A stretch of DNA of 29,172 nt from a virus: positions 1 through 29,172 of IMG/VR virus record IMGVR_UViG_3300048044_000047; one strand, given 5' to 3'. Of the stretch, positions 24,046 to 29,172 are shown one piece after another. Within the stretch, counting starts at the first letter, position 1. Every line of letters begins with the position of its first letter. The notes beneath the pieces were generated by a model. It had not been told where the DNA came from. It ran no database searches and saw nothing but the letters and a program-made list of their open reading frames with translations. The translations under genes and the position numbers were made by a program.

Positions 24046-24297
24046 ATGTCGAATATTGAGAATACTTTAGACAAAGAAAATGAAAAAATCAAAGAAGCAG
24101 CTTTAAATATTTTAATTAATGAGCAGTTCAAAGAAATTGCCATTATGAATAATGAGCGTATTGTTCGCCTTGAATTATACAAGGCCCTTGCTTTTAGCCC
24201 ATTAGCACAGCAAATTAATGCAAAAAAATTTGATTTTGAGAGTTTTTTATGTGACTTGGCTAGTAAAATTATTAAAAGATTGGATGAAAAATGTTAA
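24046..24297 (+). CDS. Small helical hypothetical protein
   Basis: The 83-residue product begins MSNIENTLDKENEKIKEAAL and is helix-rich, with a KFDFESFLCDLASKIIKRLD segment at the end. AAGGAAGATTAATC is the ribosome-binding site. Its stop codon overlaps the start of the following membrane ORF by seven bases, indicating coupling. The function is unknown. Confidence 0.55.
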   Translation: MSNIENTLDKENEKIKEAALNILINEQFKEIAIMNNERIVRLELYKALAFSPLAQQINAKKFDFESFLCDLASKIIKRLDEKC

Positions 24298-24491
24298 TAC
24301 TCATTGCTTCTTTTTTTATATATGGTGTCTTGTTTGGCGTTCTCATTTCCTCTTGTTACTTTGCTAGGAAAATTGGCAATGCTCGAAAAGAAAAGATAAT
24401 CTCTGGCCTTAAACGAATTGATGATTGCTTGGAACGATTGGAAGAAGACCCTGAAAACTTAGTGCCCTTAAACTTTATAAAAGTTAGGTGA
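24291..24491 (+). CDS. Small single-span membrane protein (66 aa)
   Basis: The 66-residue product begins MLILIASFFIYGVLFGVLIS, one clear transmembrane segment, then SCYFARKIGNARKEKI and a charged helical domain with an acidic RLEEDPENL. The positive residues after the span suggest an N-out, C-in orientation. It overlaps the previous gene, and its end contains the AGGTGA ribosome-binding site for the next ORF. The function is unknown. Confidence 0.6.
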   Translation: MLILIASFFIYGVLFGVLISSCYFARKIGNARKEKIISGLKRIDDCLERLEEDPENLVPLNFIKVR

Positions 24492-24495
24492 TAAA

Positions 24496-24802
24496 ATGAT
24501 AACAGTTAAATCAATTAAAATGATTCGTGATGTTGAAAAAAATCGGTGAAAGAGTTTTTCATACGGCTCTAACCGTGAAACTAGAGAGATGTGATAAAAC
24601 ATTAATTTATTTAGGAATTGCTATAAATTATCATAGTGAAATTATACTAGATTCCGTAAGAACAACGAGCGACACTTTATTGAATGATGAAGAAAAAGCA
24701 GGCGTCGAAAACTTATTAAAAAATAAGCTTCCGATGCTTATCAATGCATGGAGAGCTTTACAACAAATAACCCCAGATGAATTAAAATTCATTTTAGCTT
24801 AA
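24496..24802 (+). CDS. Small hypothetical protein, split by a frame change at an A7 run
   Basis: The ribosome-binding site AGGTGATAAA serves an ATG at 24496 whose frame (MITVKSIKMIRDVEKNR) stops at 24549. The downstream frame, open from a GTG at 24527 to 24802 (91 residues), has no good ribosome-binding site and contains LTVKLERCDKTLIYLGIAIN and a helical end. The two frames meet at a run of seven A (24536-24542). Deleting one A would join them as ...RDVEKIGERVFHTAL.... Either the body starts at GTG/ATG 24527-24530, or the gene uses or carries a frameshift. No family is recognised. Confidence 0.5.
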
Positions 24803-24813
24803 GGAAACAATCA

Positions 24814-25755
24814 ATGATAACACCTCAACAAAAAGAAGAAAGACGTAAAGGCATAGGCGGTAGCGATGTAGCAGCAATCTTTGGCTTTACCAAAAAATAC
24901 AAAACACCTCTCCAAGTTTATCTTGATAAATTAGGATTGTCTGAGGATGAAAACGAGACGAACATCGCCGCCGAAGAGGGAACGTATTTAGAGCCTTTAG
25001 TGTTAGACCTCTTTGAAAAAGCTATGAATACAAAACTTGTTCTTAGAGATAATGTACCGACATTAATCGATTCAGAGTTTCCCTATATGCGAGCAAACAT
25101 AGACGGTTTAATGTCTGACGGCTCTATTGTAGAGGCTAAAACTGTAACTTGTTATAATCGTAAGAAATGGGGCGAACCTATGACGGGTGAAATTCCTATT
25201 AAGGTAGCTTACCAATGCGCTTACTACACCTCTATTTATAAGGCTACGCAGGTTTATATACCCGTTCTCTTTAGAGGTAGCTCAGAGTTTCAAATATACG
25301 TGTATACGCCTAATTATGCGTTTGAGAAAGCCATTAGAGAAAGAGTTACGGATTTTTGGGAAAATCATATTTTAAAACAGATCCCCCCGCAACCGCTTAA
25401 CTACGATGATTTGCTTGTTTTAAACCCTTGCATCTCAGAAGATAGTAGCGTTGGATTAGGGGAAACTGTGCGCGATCATTTTGATAGATTCGTCTCATTA
25501 AAAGCTCAAATAAAAGAATTAGAAAATGAGATGGAAGACCATAAATTTGAAATTGAAAAATTCATGAGTGATCGCGAGTTTTTACTTGATGAAAAGGGCG
25601 AAAGAATAGCTAGTTTTAAATATAATACAGATTCATTTAGACTTGATACCGCAGCGCTTAAAAAGAACGACCCAATTATTTATAACCTCTACAAAAAACC
25701 ATCAAAACCCACTCGTGTTTTTAAACTATTAAACCAAGGAAAGAAAAATGACTGA
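24814..25755 (+). CDS. YqaJ-family 5'-3' exonuclease (lambda Exo type)
   Basis: The 313-residue product is a PD-(D/E)XK recombination exonuclease. Conserved parts are RRKGIGGSDVAAIFG (residues 11-24), GTYLEPLVLDLFE (56-68), ANIDGLM with catalytic Asp97, VEAKT with Glu107 and Lys109 (106-110) and VAYQCAYY with Gln134. A Leu/Lys/Glu helical region (SLKAQIKELENEMEDHKFEI) follows. It would degrade one strand of double-stranded ends to give a 3' overhang for the annealing protein encoded next, with which it overlaps by eight bases. Length and motif order are usual for the family. Confidence 0.92.
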   Translation: MITPQQKEERRKGIGGSDVAAIFGFTKKYKTPLQVYLDKLGLSEDENETNIAAEEGTYLEPLVLDLFEKAMNTKLVLRDNVPTLIDSEFPYMRANIDGLMSDGSIVEAKTVTCYNRKKWGEPMTGEIPIKVAYQCAYYTSIYKATQVYIPVLFRGSSEFQIYVYTPNYAFEKAIRERVTDFWENHILKQIPPQPLNYDDLLVLNPCISEDSSVGLGETVRDHFDRFVSLKAQIKELENEMEDHKFEIEKFMSDREFLLDEKGERIASFKYNTDSFRLDTAALKKNDPIIYNLYKKPSKPTRVFKLLNQGKKND

Positions 25756-26410
25756 GGAAATTAAAGAAAAGATGCCTGTCAAAAACATAAGTACGCAACT
25801 CCTTTCGTGTAACTTTGACAAAATTGAAAAGGATAGTCTAAACACTCATTTTAAGCAAACTTATGCAAGTATAGAAAGTATATTTGGTGTGGTTATGCCA
25901 GAGTTAAAGAGAAATGGAATCCTTTTTAGCTGCGCGATGGATCCTAGCGCTCTAGATGTGTTGATAATGACTCTTGAACACATAGAAAGCGGGACGTCCA
26001 AATCTACCCCTATAAAACTGTTAAATACGTCCGATATGCAAAAATGGGGTGCTTCCCTCACTTACGCGACAAGGCGGGGTATCATGCTCATGCTAGGATT
26101 GACCGCAGGTATAGAGCCAGAAATGGACGGCAATGATACATTAGATGAAAAGAAAATTCAGAGTTCACAGAGTAAACTTCAGCCTCAATATCAGAGTCGC
26201 CCTGTCATTGATGTAAAGCAATTTAAAAAAGATCTTTTAGAATTATGGAATCTTAAGAAAGATGTAGCACTAGCAATCGACAAAGATAGAGCCGTAAGAG
26301 TTAATGATTTTGCTATGCATAACTTTATGAAGCTTAATGAAGATGAAACTCTCATGGAATTGCCCGTAGATATGTTAGTTTCAATTCAAAAATGGTTAAA
26401 AGAACTATAA
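25748..26410 (+). CDS. erf: ERF-family single-strand annealing protein
   Basis: The 220-residue product fits the ERF superfamily: KDSLNTHFKQTYASIESIF (residues about 28-46, like 'KDs.n.hFk..YAsle.v'), an LEHIESGTSK strand-turn (76-85) and the signature KWGASLTYATRRGIMLMLGL (99-118), followed by an acidic EPEMDGND. The C-terminus (residues about 160-220) is a helical region. ERF proteins anneal complementary single strands in phage recombination and pair with a nuclease, here the overlapping YqaJ gene. An SSB lies about 1 kb downstream. Confidence 0.88.
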   Translation: MTEEIKEKMPVKNISTQLLSCNFDKIEKDSLNTHFKQTYASIESIFGVVMPELKRNGILFSCAMDPSALDVLIMTLEHIESGTSKSTPIKLLNTSDMQKWGASLTYATRRGIMLMLGLTAGIEPEMDGNDTLDEKKIQSSQSKLQPQYQSRPVIDVKQFKKDLLELWNLKKDVALAIDKDRAVRVNDFAMHNFMKLNEDETLMELPVDMLVSIQKWLKEL

Positions 26411-26424
26411 GAAGAAATTAAAAA

Positions 26425-26574
26425 ATGAAAAATCAAGAAAACTCGACTTTAAGCATTCTTCATTTTACCCTAGGTGTTTGTTTAGCGTGTTTAATAATGC
26501 TGAATTGTAATTTAAAAAACATAAGTGACCGTTTAGAAATTTTAGAAGCATGCTTAAAAAAAACACGATATTAA
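26425..26574 (+). CDS. Tiny membrane or lipoprotein-like ORF (49 aa)
   Basis: A 49-residue frame has a polar start (MKNQENSTLSILHF), a span TLGVCLACLIMLN ending in Cys, and a helical tail (SDRLEILEACLKK). The end of the span (LNCNLK) resembles IVNCSLVK in the plus-strand ORF at 21012, suggesting related small membrane proteins. The ribosome-binding site GAAGAAAT is weak. It follows the ERF gene by 14 bp. The function is unknown. Confidence 0.5.
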   Translation: MKNQENSTLSILHFTLGVCLACLIMLNCNLKNISDRLEILEACLKKTRY

Positions 26575-26594
26575 TATAAAGGAGATTTTTTAAA

Positions 26595-26879
26595 TTGGAT
26601 AAGACGTTGGAAATTTTTATTAAAGAAATGGTTGAAGCTTGCGAGAAAGATTACCTCGATAACATAGACAAAGTTATGGATGTGGTGGATTTTTTAGGGA
26701 CAACCCTTGCTAAACAAAACATAGAAAACCGTACGGTCATTATGGCATTGATGAACCTCTGTGTCGGCACAATACTACGGCATGACGTAAGTATAGAAAA
26801 ATTAGAAATTTTGAGGGATATTCACCTTGATGTTATGAAAAATAGATTTAATTTAGCGATTGAACTCAAAACACAATGA
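26595..26879 (+). CDS. Small hypothetical protein with TTG start
   Basis: The 94-residue product starts with TTG at 26595, ten bases after a strong AAAGGAG, which fixes the start. The sequence MDKTLEIFIKEMVEACEKDY, then VMDVVDFLGTTLAKQN and TVIMALMNLCVGTILRHD, is helical with regular hydrophobic spacing. No motif is recognised. Its stop overlaps the next tiny membrane ORF by an ATGA junction. Confidence 0.6.
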   Translation: MDKTLEIFIKEMVEACEKDYLDNIDKVMDVVDFLGTTLAKQNIENRTVIMALMNLCVGTILRHDVSIEKLEILRDIHLDVMKNRFNLAIELKTQ

Positions 26880-26965
26880 TGAATGATGAATTATTTTCAA
26901 CTTTATTGATATTTATTGGTTCAATATTTATAATACTGTTTATTAATGTTTTTATTAATCATTAA
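26876..26965 (+). CDS. Tiny membrane protein (29 aa)
   Basis: A 29-residue frame begins MMNDELFSTLLIFIGSIFII and is one hydrophobic span with an acidic N-terminal edge and few charged residues. Its ATG overlaps the previous stop (ATGA), so it may be translated by coupling, as no separate ribosome-binding site is seen. The same features occur in other tiny ORFs here. A chance ORF is possible in such A+T-rich sequence. Confidence 0.4.
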   Translation: MMNDELFSTLLIFIGSIFIILFINVFINH

Positions 26966-26979
26966 ATAAGGGATGAATT

Positions 26980-27246
26980 TTGAATAAACTTGTATTTACA
27001 GACATGATAAAACAATCTCTCAAAGAGAAAAAAAAACATCCGCCTTATAAGATGAAAAATGAAGAAATTCGTAACTTAAATGTAAAAATAGGTGAATCCC
27101 TTTATGAGAAGATTAAAGCCTTTACCATAAGAAATGATATTAATATTGCACCATTTATACGCGCTATGGTGGTGGCGATTATAGAACAAGATGAAAAAGA
27201 AAGAAGAGAGAAAAAAGCTAAAGATGAAATCAACCCATTACAGTAG
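26980..27246 (+). CDS. Ribbon-helix-helix-like protein, TTG start
   Basis: The 88-residue product starts with TTG at 26980, after AAGGG at a good distance. Residues about 31-72 fit a ribbon-helix-helix (Arc/CopG-like) layout: a short strand RNLNVKIGESLYEKIKAF, a turn NDINIA and a helix PFIRAMVVAIIEQDE. The ends are Lys/Glu-rich. Such proteins dimerise and bind operator DNA with the strand, so this could regulate the early promoters; the direct repeat at 22639-22662 is a conceivable target. It is a layout match only. Confidence 0.5.
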   Translation: MNKLVFTDMIKQSLKEKKKHPPYKMKNEEIRNLNVKIGESLYEKIKAFTIRNDINIAPFIRAMVVAIIEQDEKERREKKAKDEINPLQ

Positions 27247-27538
27247 ATTAAATCATATTGCAGATAATATTTTAAAACATTACCAAACTTTATGGTTAGA
27301 AAAGTTTAATTCATGTCAATGCAATGACAAGCCTGAAGCATGCCTTAAAATAATTATACGTGATACTAGAATTGGAAATGAAACTTATCAAAGTTATACA
27401 AAGAGCATTTTAAAACCGTTTATTTTAAACCATATTATTGATTATAGCATGGCTTCGAAAGAACTTTTAGATATCCTTATTAAAAAGCTAATGTATACCC
27501 TTAACATACAAGGAAAAATAAATGTCGATATCAATTAA
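27224..27538 (+). CDS. Hypothetical protein upstream of ssb
   Basis: The product is 104 residues from the ATG at 27224 (MKSTHYSRLNHIADNILKHY). An earlier ATG at 27191 would add 11 Lys/Glu-rich residues overlapping the previous gene further. It is helical, with a CQCNDKPEACLKIIIRD segment holding three Cys and a Leu/Ile-rich end. The three Cys could bind metal but lack a fourth ligand pattern. It overlaps the SSB start by 17 bases, so the two are coupled. No family is recognised. Confidence 0.55.
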   Translation: MKSTHYSRLNHIADNILKHYQTLWLEKFNSCQCNDKPEACLKIIIRDTRIGNETYQSYTKSILKPFILNHIIDYSMASKELLDILIKKLMYTLNIQGKINVDIN

Positions 27539-27977
27539 CGAAGTTGTTTTAATGGGGAATTTGGGCAGCGACCCAGAAATTAAAGTATTTAAAGACGGAA
27601 GTAAGGTTGCAAATTTCAACCTCGCAACCTCTGAAAGTTGGAAAGATAAACAAACAGGTGAAAAAAAGTCTAAAACCTTTTGGCATCGCATCGTTGTAAA
27701 GAATCAAAACCTTATAGATATTATCGAACGATTTGTAGCTAAAGGCTCTAAGATTTACATTAGAGGCTCATTAGAAACAAGAGAATACGAGGACAATAAC
27801 AAAGCCAAGCAATATATCACAGAGGTAGTCATGGGCTATTCGGCTGTTTTAAAAATGTTAGGCTCTAAGAATGAAAATAAAAACGATTTAAATGACTCTG
27901 ATTTTAATCAAGACAAATCTAACTATAAAAAACAATCCCAAGATTTATCATTTATTGATGATGAAGTCCCATTTTAG
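27522..27977 (+). CDS. ssb: Single-stranded DNA-binding protein
   Basis: The 151-residue product is a bacterial-type SSB: N-terminal OB fold (residues about 4-105) with EVVLMGNLGSDPEIKVFKDG, FNLATSESWKD and FWHRIVV, a polar linker, and the acidic tip DDEVPF that recruits partner proteins. It protects single strands made by the YqaJ exonuclease and during replication. ATSESWKD..TGE..-K..WHR resembles alphaproteobacterial SSBs, a hint about host. AAGGAA precedes the start. A hairpin spans its stop codon. Confidence 0.93.
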   Translation: MSISINEVVLMGNLGSDPEIKVFKDGSKVANFNLATSESWKDKQTGEKKSKTFWHRIVVKNQNLIDIIERFVAKGSKIYIRGSLETREYEDNNKAKQYITEVVMGYSAVLKMLGSKNENKNDLNDSDFNQDKSNYKKQSQDLSFIDDEVPF

Positions 27978-28002
27978 AAGGGGGCGTTAACCCTCTCTAA
28001 AA
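27972..28002 (+). other. Hairpin across the ssb stop codon
   Basis: TTTTAGA-AGGG pairs with CCCT-C-TCTAAAA around an 8-nt loop (stem 11 pairs, one bulged C). It contains the ssb stop codon and is not followed by a T-tract, so it is not a standard terminator. It may stabilise the mRNA 3' end or adjust downstream translation. Confidence 0.45.
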
Positions 28003-28027
28003 TACAAAACAATGAAAAGGAAAAAAA

Positions 28028-28354
28028 ATGTCTACACAAAATACACCTACACACCAAGATATTTACTTAGGACAATATGTTATCGTTCGTTCTTACGATA
28101 GCGGTGTTCATTTTGGAATTGTAAAAACCTATGACCCTACAACACGTAATGTAACATTAACAGACAGTCGTAGATTATGGTCATGGAGAGAATTCACGCT
28201 TTCAGAACTTTCACAAAATGGAATGTCTGACGATCGCGCAAAAGTATCTCAAAAGATTCCAGAGATGACAGTCATGAATGTAATAGAGCTTATCCCTACA
28301 AGTGAAAAAGCAGAGATAAATCTAAGAGAATATAAAACATTCATACCAAGCTAA
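28028..28354 (+). CDS. Small conserved-looking phage protein, unknown function
   Basis: The 108-residue product has GQYVIVRSYDSGVHFGIVKT (residues about 15-34), then DSRRLWSWREFTLSEL, and a C-terminal IPEMTVMNVIELIPTSEKAE. The order 'YVIVRTYSAGVH.G......V.L...RRLW.W...FTLS' and 'E.IEIIP.SE.A' recalls, from memory, a widespread uncharacterised phage family (I believe DUF6948, unverified). It forms a small beta-rich domain. The gene follows ssb and precedes the Gly-X cassette array by 6 bp. AAAAGGAAAAAAA lies upstream of the ATG. Confidence 0.7.
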   Translation: MSTQNTPTHQDIYLGQYVIVRSYDSGVHFGIVKTYDPTTRNVTLTDSRRLWSWREFTLSELSQNGMSDDRAKVSQKIPEMTVMNVIELIPTSEKAEINLREYKTFIPS

Positions 28355-28359
28355 CCATC

Positions 28360-28422
28360 GTTAATACGTTAATTATTAATAGACCTGGCTGGGGCTCTGG
28401 CGATGGCGATGGAAAGGATTAA
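28360..28422 (+). pseudogene. Degenerate first Gly-X cassette (start codon lost)
   Basis: Aligned with the later cassettes, the codons for V-N-T-L-I-I-N-R-P-G-W-G-S-G match M-D-E-L-I-I-D-S-R-G-F-G-S-G. The ATG of the others is replaced by GTT at 28360-28362 and the repeat body is only a few units long. It keeps the terminal GGA AAG GAT TAA, which provides the ribosome-binding site for the next cassette. This looks like a decayed copy kept at the array start, perhaps only as a leader. Confidence 0.6.
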
Positions 28423-28427
28423 ACATC

Positions 28428-28556
28428 ATGGATGAACTGATTATCGATAGCCGTGGCTTTGGCTCTGGTTATGGCGATGGCGATGGCGATGGCTGGGGTT
28501 CTGGCAATGGTTCTGGTTATGGCGATGGCGATGGCGATGGCGATGGAAAGGATTAA
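28428..28556 (+). CDS. Gly-X repeat microprotein, cassette 2 (42 aa)
   Basis: The product is MDELIIDSRGFGSGYG followed by a strict Gly-X repeat (X mostly Asp, Ser, Tyr, Trp, Asn), ending GDGKD. The leader resembles the other cassettes (MDELI plus a charged residue, Ser and Gly). The AAAGGAT ribosome-binding site sits in the last codons of the degenerate first copy. No fold is obvious; Gly-Asp/Ser/Tyr repeats would be flexible and acidic. The function is unknown. Confidence 0.65.
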   Translation: MDELIIDSRGFGSGYGDGDGDGWGSGNGSGYGDGDGDGDGKD

Positions 28557-28561
28557 ACATT

Positions 28562-28774
28562 ATGGATGAATTGATTAAAAATAGTTCTGGCGATGGCAAT
28601 GGCTCTGGTTATGGTTCTGGCTGGGGCTCTGGTTATGGCGATGGCGATGGCCATGGCGATGGCGATGGCAATGGCTCTGGTTATGGTTCTGGCAATGGCT
28701 CTGGTTATGGCGATGGCGATGGCGATGGCGATGGCGATGGGTGGGGCTCTGGTTATGGCGATGGAGAGGATTAA
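28562..28774 (+). CDS. Gly-X repeat microprotein, cassette 3 (70 aa)
   Basis: The product has the MDELIKNSSG leader and about 29 Gly-X units containing Asp, Ser, Tyr, Asn, Trp and His, ending GYGDGED. It is the longest complete cassette. The stop TAA is five bases before the next ATG, and the ribosome-binding site GAGAGGAT lies in the final codons. Reading frames 2 and 3 of the same DNA are also open, giving Met-Ala-rich sequence, but only this frame has the conserved leader and ribosome-binding site. Confidence 0.7.
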   Translation: MDELIKNSSGDGNGSGYGSGWGSGYGDGDGHGDGDGNGSGYGSGNGSGYGDGDGDGDGDGWGSGYGDGED

Positions 28775-28779
28775 ACATT

Positions 28780-28920
28780 ATGGATGAATTAATTAGAGAT
28801 AGCCGTGGCTATGGCGATGGTTATGGCGATGGCGATGGCGATGGCTCTGGCGATGGCGATGGCGATGGCTCTGGCACTGGCTATGGTGATGGCGATGGCT
28901 CTGGCTATGGAGAGGATTAA
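28780..28920 (+). CDS. Gly-X repeat microprotein, cassette 4 (46 aa)
   Basis: The product has the MDELIRDSRG leader followed by Gly-X units dominated by Asp, then Ser, Tyr and one Thr, ending GYGED. The same GAGAGGATTAA-ACAT junction leads to the next cassette. Asp at nearly every second position makes this copy the most acidic and could favour divalent-cation binding, but no RTX-type GGxGxDxxx nonapeptide is present. Confidence 0.68.
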   Translation: MDELIRDSRGYGDGYGDGDGDGSGDGDGDGSGTGYGDGDGSGYGED

Positions 28921-28925
28921 ACATC

Positions 28926-29172
28926 ATGGATGAATTGATTAGAGATAGTTCTGGCTTTGGCTCTGGTTATGGCTCTGGCACTGGCAATGGCTATGGTGAT
29001 GGCTTTGGTGATGGCTGGGGCGAAGGCGATGGCGATGGTTGTGGTGATGGCTCTGGCTCTGGTTATGGCTGGGGCGATGGCGATGGCTCTGGCTCTGGCT
29101 ATGGCGAAGGCTCTGGCCATGGCGATGGATATGGCTTTGGAAATGGCTCTGTGATGGCTATGGCTGTGGAAA
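28926..29172 (+). CDS. Gly-X repeat microprotein, cassette 5 (partial, apparent frame slip)
   Basis: The product begins MDELIRDSSGFGSGYG and has over 30 Gly-X units with Tyr, Phe, Trp, Glu, His and one Cys, more aromatic than the other copies. At about 29149-29152 the pattern GGC TCT GG(T) GAT appears as GGCTCTGTGATGG, one base short, so the frame leaves the Gly-X register (into VMAMAVE) just before the window ends. This is a real frameshift or a sequence error. The 3' end is not in the window. Confidence 0.6.
   Translation, partial: MDELIRDSSGFGSGYGSGTGNGYGDGFGDGWGEGDGDGCGDGSGSGYGWGDGDGSGSGYGEGSGHGDGYGFGNGSVMAMAVE

Larger units (their letters stand above)
28384..29172 (+). repeat. Tandem array of hexanucleotide-based Gly-X repeats
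   Basis: The stretch is built from GGC/GGT codons alternating with GAT, TCT, TAT, TGG, AAT, TTT and a few others, so hexamers such as GGCGAT and GGCTCT repeat with small variations. Conserved junctions (GGA.AGGATTAAACAT.ATGGATGAA) interrupt it near 28411, 28545, 28763 and 28909. The array runs off the right edge. Confidence 0.9.

Noticed and set aside
28593-28787. Met-Ala repeat ORF in another plus frame
   Set aside because: It lies in the same hexamer repeat; only the Gly-X frame has the conserved leader, start and ribosome-binding site.
28575-29120. Minus-strand His-Arg and Ala-Ile repeat ORFs
   Set aside because: Produced by the repeat composition; no ribosome-binding site and opposite to the local operon.
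28384-29172. CRISPR-like array
   Set aside because: There are no equal-length repeats separated by unique spacers; the pattern is a coding dipeptide repeat with cassette junctions.
28780-29172. RTX calcium-binding repeat
   Set aside because: RTX needs GGxGxDxxx nonapeptides; here strict two-residue alternation occurs with no adjacent glycines.

Overview
The window is an A+T-rich segment of a tailed double-stranded DNA phage (Caudoviricetes) or a closely related prophage. It is incomplete at both ends. The evidence is a contiguous head module (large terminase, P22-type portal, scaffold-like protein, major capsid protein), adaptor and tail-fibre-like genes, two phage tRNAs, and an oppositely transcribed recombination module (YqaJ/lambda-type exonuclease, ERF annealing protein, SSB). 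A portal with a long helical C-terminus and an adaptor resembling P22 gp4/T7 gp11 suggest a podovirus-like particle. The host cannot be read directly. The SSB motif order resembles alphaproteobacterial SSBs, so a low-GC alphaproteobacterium is possible but unproven. No integrase, DNA polymerase or lysis gene was recognised.

Layout. (1) 1-7862, minus strand: a repeat-rich tail-fibre-like gene running off the left edge, an FN3-domain protein, an adaptor-like protein, a small basic protein, two unknown structural-looking proteins, the major capsid protein and a capsid-associated protein. (2) 8028-11265, minus: an HTH-containing head-module protein, a coiled-coil scaffold-like protein, a GroES-like protein and a small protein, closed by an intrinsic terminator at 7973-8000. 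(3) 11468-15622, minus: a small protein, a Gly/Arg/Ala-rich protein and the portal, closed by a strong terminator at 11382-11421. (4) 15709-20955, minus: the large terminase, tRNA-Gln, two tandem paralogues, small unknown genes, tRNA-Asn, a DUF1064-like nuclease and several tiny ORFs. (5) 21012-22500: one orphan plus-strand ORF and four minus-strand small genes. (6) 22501-22718: a divergent control region with a consensus sigma70-type promoter facing right. (7) 22719-28354, plus: about ten tiny unknown genes, then exonuclease, ERF, small genes, a ribbon-helix-helix-like protein, SSB and a small conserved-looking phage protein. (8) 28360-29172, plus: a tandem array of tiny genes encoding Gly-X dipeptide repeats, continuing beyond the right edge.

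How it fits together. The rightward transcript looks early: the exonuclease would resect DNA ends, ERF would anneal the strands and SSB would protect ssDNA. The leftward blocks build the procapsid and tail. Three structural transcription units start after gaps that share a promoter-like element (TGTCC-like, 17 nt, then TATARTT-like), which suggests coordinated late expression.

The most unusual feature is the right-end cassette array. Each cassette has a conserved MDELI leader followed by a Gly-X repeat body. The ribosome-binding site of each next cassette is built into the last codons of the previous one. The first copy has lost its start codon and the last shows a frame slip. A second recurring theme is a set of very small single-span membrane proteins scattered through the early regions.
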